Assembly: GCA_035652815.1 (NCBI GenBank)
Contig: DASRDB010000004.1
Span: 1 to 21,405 of the forward strand
Direction: 5' to 3'
Origin: DASRDB01 sp035652815
GTDB taxonomy: Bacteria > Chloroflexota > Ktedonobacteria > Ktedonobacterales > Ktedonobacteraceae
Length of the DNA stretch: 21,405 bases
Notes under the pieces: model-generated
The model's database searches: none
What the model saw: the letters and a program-made list of their open reading frames with translations, nothing else
Told to the model about the DNA's origin: nothing
Program-made: the position numbers and the translations under genes
Part shown: positions 18,410-21,405 of the stretch, piece after piece
Layout: every line of letters begins with the position of its first letter
Position numbering within the stretch: the stretch's first letter is position 1

Positions 18410-18880
18410 ATGCCAAGACGCAGACGAGTGGTGCGACGAGCGGAAGTGCCGGACCCGAAGTATAAGAGCCGCAACGTTGCCCGTTTTATTGGCAAACTGA
18501 TGCTCGATGGAAAGCGCAGTCTGGCGGAACGTATTATCTACGATGCTATGGAACTGGTAGAGGCGCGCCAGAAGCGCCCGGCGCTTGATGTATTTGAGCA
18601 GGCGTTGAAAAACGCCACGCCCACCCTGGAGGTCAAGCCACGCCGCGTTGGCGGTTCCACCTACCAGGTGCCTGTAGAAATTCGCCGCGAGCGCGGCAAC
18701 GCGCTTGCAATGCGCTGGCTTATTCGCTCTGCCCGCGCCCGCACCGGCAAAACGATGGCAGAGAAACTTGCTAATGAATTGATGGACGCCGCCGCCGGCC
18801 AGGGAGCGACCATTAAGAAACGTGAGGAAACCCATAAGATGGCGGAGTCTAACCGCGCCTTCGCCCATTATCGCTGGTAG
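18410..18880 (+). CDS. rpsG: 30S ribosomal protein S7
   Basis: S7, here 156 residues (the normal length), nucleates assembly of the 30S head and touches the E-site tRNA. The family start MPRRRRVVRRAEVPDPKY, the core SRNVARFIGKLMLDGKRSLAERI, the loop VGGSTYQVPVEI and the C-terminal AESNRAFAHYRW are all present. GAGGAGG (18396-18402), 7 nt before ATG 18410, is the best ribosome site in the window. The gene follows rpsL after a 348-nt hairpin-rich gap and precedes fusA by 80 nt. The long gap raises the chance that rpsG-fusA has its own control, but no convincing promoter was found there. Confidence 0.98.
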   Translation: MPRRRRVVRRAEVPDPKYKSRNVARFIGKLMLDGKRSLAERIIYDAMELVEARQKRPALDVFEQALKNATPTLEVKPRRVGGSTYQVPVEIRRERGNALAMRWLIRSARARTGKTMAEKLANELMDAAAGQGATIKKREETHKMAESNRAFAHYRW

Positions 18881-18891
18881 AGCCTCACCGT

Positions 18892-18939
18892 TCGGATTTC
18901 GACGGTAGGGGCATACCAGCCCCTATGCTTGAAATCCGA
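18892..18939 (+). promoter_or_regulatory. Two-step hairpin between rpsG and fusA
   Basis: The outer stem TCGGATTTC (18892-18900) pairs with GAAATCCGA (18931-18939). The inner stem TAGGGGC (18906-18912) pairs with GCCCCTA (18919-18925) around ATACCA. It fills most of the 80-nt gap and ends just before the fusA ribosome site, so it could affect fusA translation. Confidence 0.6.
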
Positions 18940-18960
18940 GCGAGAGGAGTAACAATAGGT

Positions 18961-21036
18961 ATGCCTAGAGAATTTCCACTGGAAAAAACCCGAAATATTG
19001 GTATTATAGCTCATATAGATGCTGGGAAAACGACGACCACCGAGCGTATTCTCTTCTATACAAAAAAGATTCACCGTATGGGTGAGGTGCATGAAGGGGC
19101 CGCTACGATGGACTGGATGCCCCAGGAGCAGGAGCGCGGCATCACCATCACGTCCGCTGCTACCACCTGTTTCTGGCAGGACTACCGCATCAATATTATT
19201 GACACGCCCGGCCACGTAGACTTTACTGCCGAGGTCGAGCGTTCTTTGCGCGTCCTCGATGGTGGCGTCGTGGTCTTTGATGCCGTAGCCGGTGTTGAGC
19301 CGCAGTCTGAAACAGTCTGGCGTCAGGCGGATAAATATCATGTTCCTCGTATCTGTTTCGTCAATAAAATGGATCGCATTGGCGCTGACTTCTGGCGTAC
19401 AGTGGAAATGATTCGCGAGCGTCTGGGCGCTTCTCCTGTGCCGATTCAGATTCCCATTGGTCAGGAGAGCAACTTCAAGGGCTTTGTTGATCTGATCGAG
19501 GGCACAGGCATCATCTTTACTGATGACCTGGGCACGAAATCGGACCGCACCGAAGTTCCTACCAGCATGGAAGACGAGTTCCAGCGCCATCGCGAACTGT
19601 TGATCGAGCGTGTGGCGGAGACAGACGAGGAACTGACCCTCAAATACCTTGAGGGCGAGGAAATTAGCAAAGAGGAGTTGATTGCTGGGCTTCGCAAAGC
19701 CACAATTGCAGGTACGCTTGTACCTGTTCTTTGTGGTTCGGCGCTCAAGAATAAGGGCGTCCAGGCCATGCTCGACGGGGTTGTCGCATTCCTGCCCTCT
19801 CCTCTAGATATTCCCCCTCCCACCGGTATCGATCCCAATACAGGCGAAACCGTTACCCGCGAAGTCAGCGACGACGCGCCTTTCAGCGCGCTGGTCTCTA
19901 AAATCGTTTCTGACCCCTTCGTCGGCAGGCTCGCGTATATGCGCGTCTATTCGGGAACGCTGACCAAAGGCCAGGCCATTGAGAACAGCACGAAGGGCAA
20001 GACGGAACGCATCGGTCGTCTGCTACGTATGCATGCCAATCACCGCGAGGATATCGAAGAGATTCGCGCTGGTGACATCTGCGCTGCGGTGGGCCTGCGC
20101 AACACCTTCACCGGTGATACGCTCTGCGATCCGTCGCATCCGATCATCCTGGAGTCGATTGTCTTCCCGCAGCCGGTGATTTCGATTGCCATTGAGCCAA
20201 AGACGCGCGGCGATCAGGATAAGATGGCTATCGCGTTGAACAAACTGGCCGAAGAAGACCCCACCTTCCAGTTGCGCACCGACCCCGAGACGGGTCAGAC
20301 CATCATCTCAGGTATGGGCGAGTTGCACCTGGAGGTAATCATTGATCGCCTTTTTCGCGAGTTCAAGGTAGAGGCAAACGTTGGGCGTCCCCAGGTCGCC
20401 TATCGTGAGACCATCACCCGTGAAGCGCAGGCGCAGGGCAAGTTCGTCCGGCAGACCGGCGGTCACGGCCAGTACGGTGATGTGTGGATTAAAGTGGCAC
20501 CCAACGAGCGTGGCAAGGGCTTTGAGTTTATCAATGCCATTGTTGGCGGCGCTGTGCCAAAGGAATATATCAAACCCGTCGAGAACGGTATCCGCGAAGC
20601 ATTGGAGAACGGCATTATCGCCGGATATCCGATGATCGACGTGATCGTCACTCTCTACGATGGGTCGTATCATGAAGTAGACTCGAGCGAAATGGCCTTT
20701 AAAATGGCCGGTTCGATTGCGATTAAAGAGGCGGCACGTAAAGCAGGTCCTATTCTCCTGGAACCGATTATGCTGGTTGAGGTGACGACCTCCGAAGAGT
20801 TCTACGGCGATGTCATCGGTGATTTGAACCGTCGTCGCGGAACCATCCTGGGTATGGAGAATCGCGGGTCGATGGTGGTAGTGCGGAGCCATGTTCCCCT
20901 TGCCGAAATGTTCGGCTATGTGAATGACCTCCGTTCAATGACCAGCGGCCGTGCCAACTATACCATGCAGTTCTCGCATTATGATCCCGTTCCACGGAAC
21001 ATTGCCGACACGATTGTCGCGAAGGCAACTCGCTAG
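18961..21036 (+). CDS. fusA: Translation elongation factor G
   Basis: EF-G is the GTPase that drives ribosomal translocation. This copy has 691 residues, a normal length. G1 is AHIDAGKT (17-24), G2 is RGITI (59-63, T62), G3 is DTPGH (81-85, with catalytic H85), G4 is NKMD (135-138), and G5 includes GSALKNKG. Domain IV (TGGHGQYGDVWIKV) and the domain V end (SMTSGRANYTMQFSHYDPVP) are intact. ATG 18961 gives the family start MPREFPLEKTRNIGIIAHID, with AGGAG about 11 nt upstream. An in-frame ATG at 18925 lies within the preceding hairpin and adds residues foreign to the family. The gene follows rpsG and precedes tuf by 228 nt, the classic str-operon order. Confidence 0.99.
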   Translation: MPREFPLEKTRNIGIIAHIDAGKTTTTERILFYTKKIHRMGEVHEGAATMDWMPQEQERGITITSAATTCFWQDYRINIIDTPGHVDFTAEVERSLRVLDGGVVVFDAVAGVEPQSETVWRQADKYHVPRICFVNKMDRIGADFWRTVEMIRERLGASPVPIQIPIGQESNFKGFVDLIEGTGIIFTDDLGTKSDRTEVPTSMEDEFQRHRELLIERVAETDEELTLKYLEGEEISKEELIAGLRKATIAGTLVPVLCGSALKNKGVQAMLDGVVAFLPSPLDIPPPTGIDPNTGETVTREVSDDAPFSALVSKIVSDPFVGRLAYMRVYSGTLTKGQAIENSTKGKTERIGRLLRMHANHREDIEEIRAGDICAAVGLRNTFTGDTLCDPSHPIILESIVFPQPVISIAIEPKTRGDQDKMAIALNKLAEEDPTFQLRTDPETGQTIISGMGELHLEVIIDRLFREFKVEANVGRPQVAYRETITREAQAQGKFVRQTGGHGQYGDVWIKVAPNERGKGFEFINAIVGGAVPKEYIKPVENGIREALENGIIAGYPMIDVIVTLYDGSYHEVDSSEMAFKMAGSIAIKEAARKAGPILLEPIMLVEVTTSEEFYGDVIGDLNRRRGTILGMENRGSMVVVRSHVPLAEMFGYVNDLRSMTSGRANYTMQFSHYDPVPRNIADTIVAKATR

Positions 21037-21047
21037 TAACACATCCA

Positions 21048-21076
21048 AAGAGGGGCGCAGGTCAAGCGCCTCTCTT
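21048..21076 (+). terminator. Hairpin after fusA
   Basis: AAGAGGGGCGC pairs with GCGCCTCTCTT through 11 positions, including one G-U pair, around a 7-nt loop, 12 nt after the fusA stop. Only two T residues end the arm, so termination would be partial at best. Confidence 0.5.
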
Positions 21077-21264
21077 ATGGAAGCACCGGAGCCTGAACCA
21101 GGGGAGCAGGCCGCCCGGGCAAATCTGTCAGTATCTTTTTGTTTGATGCAGCCAGCGGAGTGTGCTGGCTCAACAGAGATGTTTATATACAAGTGCGATC
21201 GCAAAGGTGCAGCCCCTGAAGCACAAATGTTTGCACTGAGCACTATGGAGGATGAGGATAACTC
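21077..21264 (+). other. Gap between the fusA hairpin and tuf
   Basis: No gene is supported here. A perfect 7-bp hairpin, AGCCAGC/GCTGGCT, lies at 21150-21170 and an AT-rich TTTATATA at 21182-21189. I could not assemble a convincing promoter with a proper -35 box, but a separate tuf promoter in this gap remains possible. Confidence 0.3.
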
Positions 21265-21405
21265 ATGGCAAAGAAGAAATTTGAGCGAACGAAGCCCCAT
21301 GTGAACGTGGGGACGATCGGGCACATCGACCACGGCAAGACGACCTTGACGGCGGCGATCACCAAAGTGCTGGCCAAAGCCAACCAGGCCAACAAGTACA
21401 TCGCC
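21265..21405 (+). CDS. tuf: Translation elongation factor Tu (5' part, cut by window end)
   Basis: EF-Tu is the GTPase that brings aminoacyl-tRNA to the ribosome. Only the first 47 codons are present. They encode MAKKKFERTKPHVNVGTIG and the P-loop GHIDHGKT, followed by TLTAAITKVLAK, all typical of the family. GAGG lies 7 nt before ATG 21265. The gene closes the str-operon order rpsL-rpsG-fusA-tuf. Whether the genome has a second tuf copy cannot be told from here. Confidence 0.97.
   Translation, partial: MAKKKFERTKPHVNVGTIGHIDHGKTTLTAAITKVLAKANQANKYIA

Overview
All supported genes in this window read on the + strand. The gene set (rpoB, rpoC, rpsL, rpsG, fusA, tuf), a Bacillus-like S12 with a short N-terminal insertion, a short 1165-residue RpoB and a YD-repeat RHS protein with a hydrophobic tail suggest a Gram-positive-like, moderately GC-rich bacterium. 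Chloroflexota, class Ktedonobacteria, is my best guess. This is inferred from sequence style, not from a search.

Region 1 (about 1-5700) is an accessory RHS locus. A long RHS/YD-repeat reading frame, apparently missing its usual N-terminus, ends in the RHS core and an 85-residue hydrophobic tail. Behind it stand two genes for small multi-TM proteins and a broken gene start. Next comes a second, promoterless copy of the last ~200 bp of the RHS core fused to a different hydrophobic, glycine-rich tail, followed by another small 3-TM protein. Last is a third, decayed core fragment of ~108 bp. This is the layout of an RHS locus with displaced (orphan) C-terminal tips and candidate immunity genes. 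Unusually, both tips look membrane-active rather than nuclease-like.

Region 2 (about 5700-8930) holds an Rrf2-family regulator with three cysteines, a stand-alone response-regulator receiver and a cysteine-synthase-family PLP enzyme, probably one transcription unit for sulfur/cysteine control. A GC-rich fold-back repeat and a 4-TM membrane protein of unknown family follow.

Region 3 (about 8940-21405) is the transcription/translation operon. A perfect consensus sigma-A promoter (TTGACA-17-TATAAT) opens a leader of ~670 nt that contains an intrinsic terminator-like hairpin, then rpoB, rpoC, rpsL, rpsG, fusA and the first 47 codons of tuf. Every junction between these genes carries at least one strong inverted repeat, suggesting transcript processing or attenuation. 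The ribosomal protein genes rplKAJL that often precede rpoB are absent. RpoC carries a ~185-residue charged, coiled-coil-like insertion, and S12 has Ser in place of the near-universal Gly in its VKDLPG loop.
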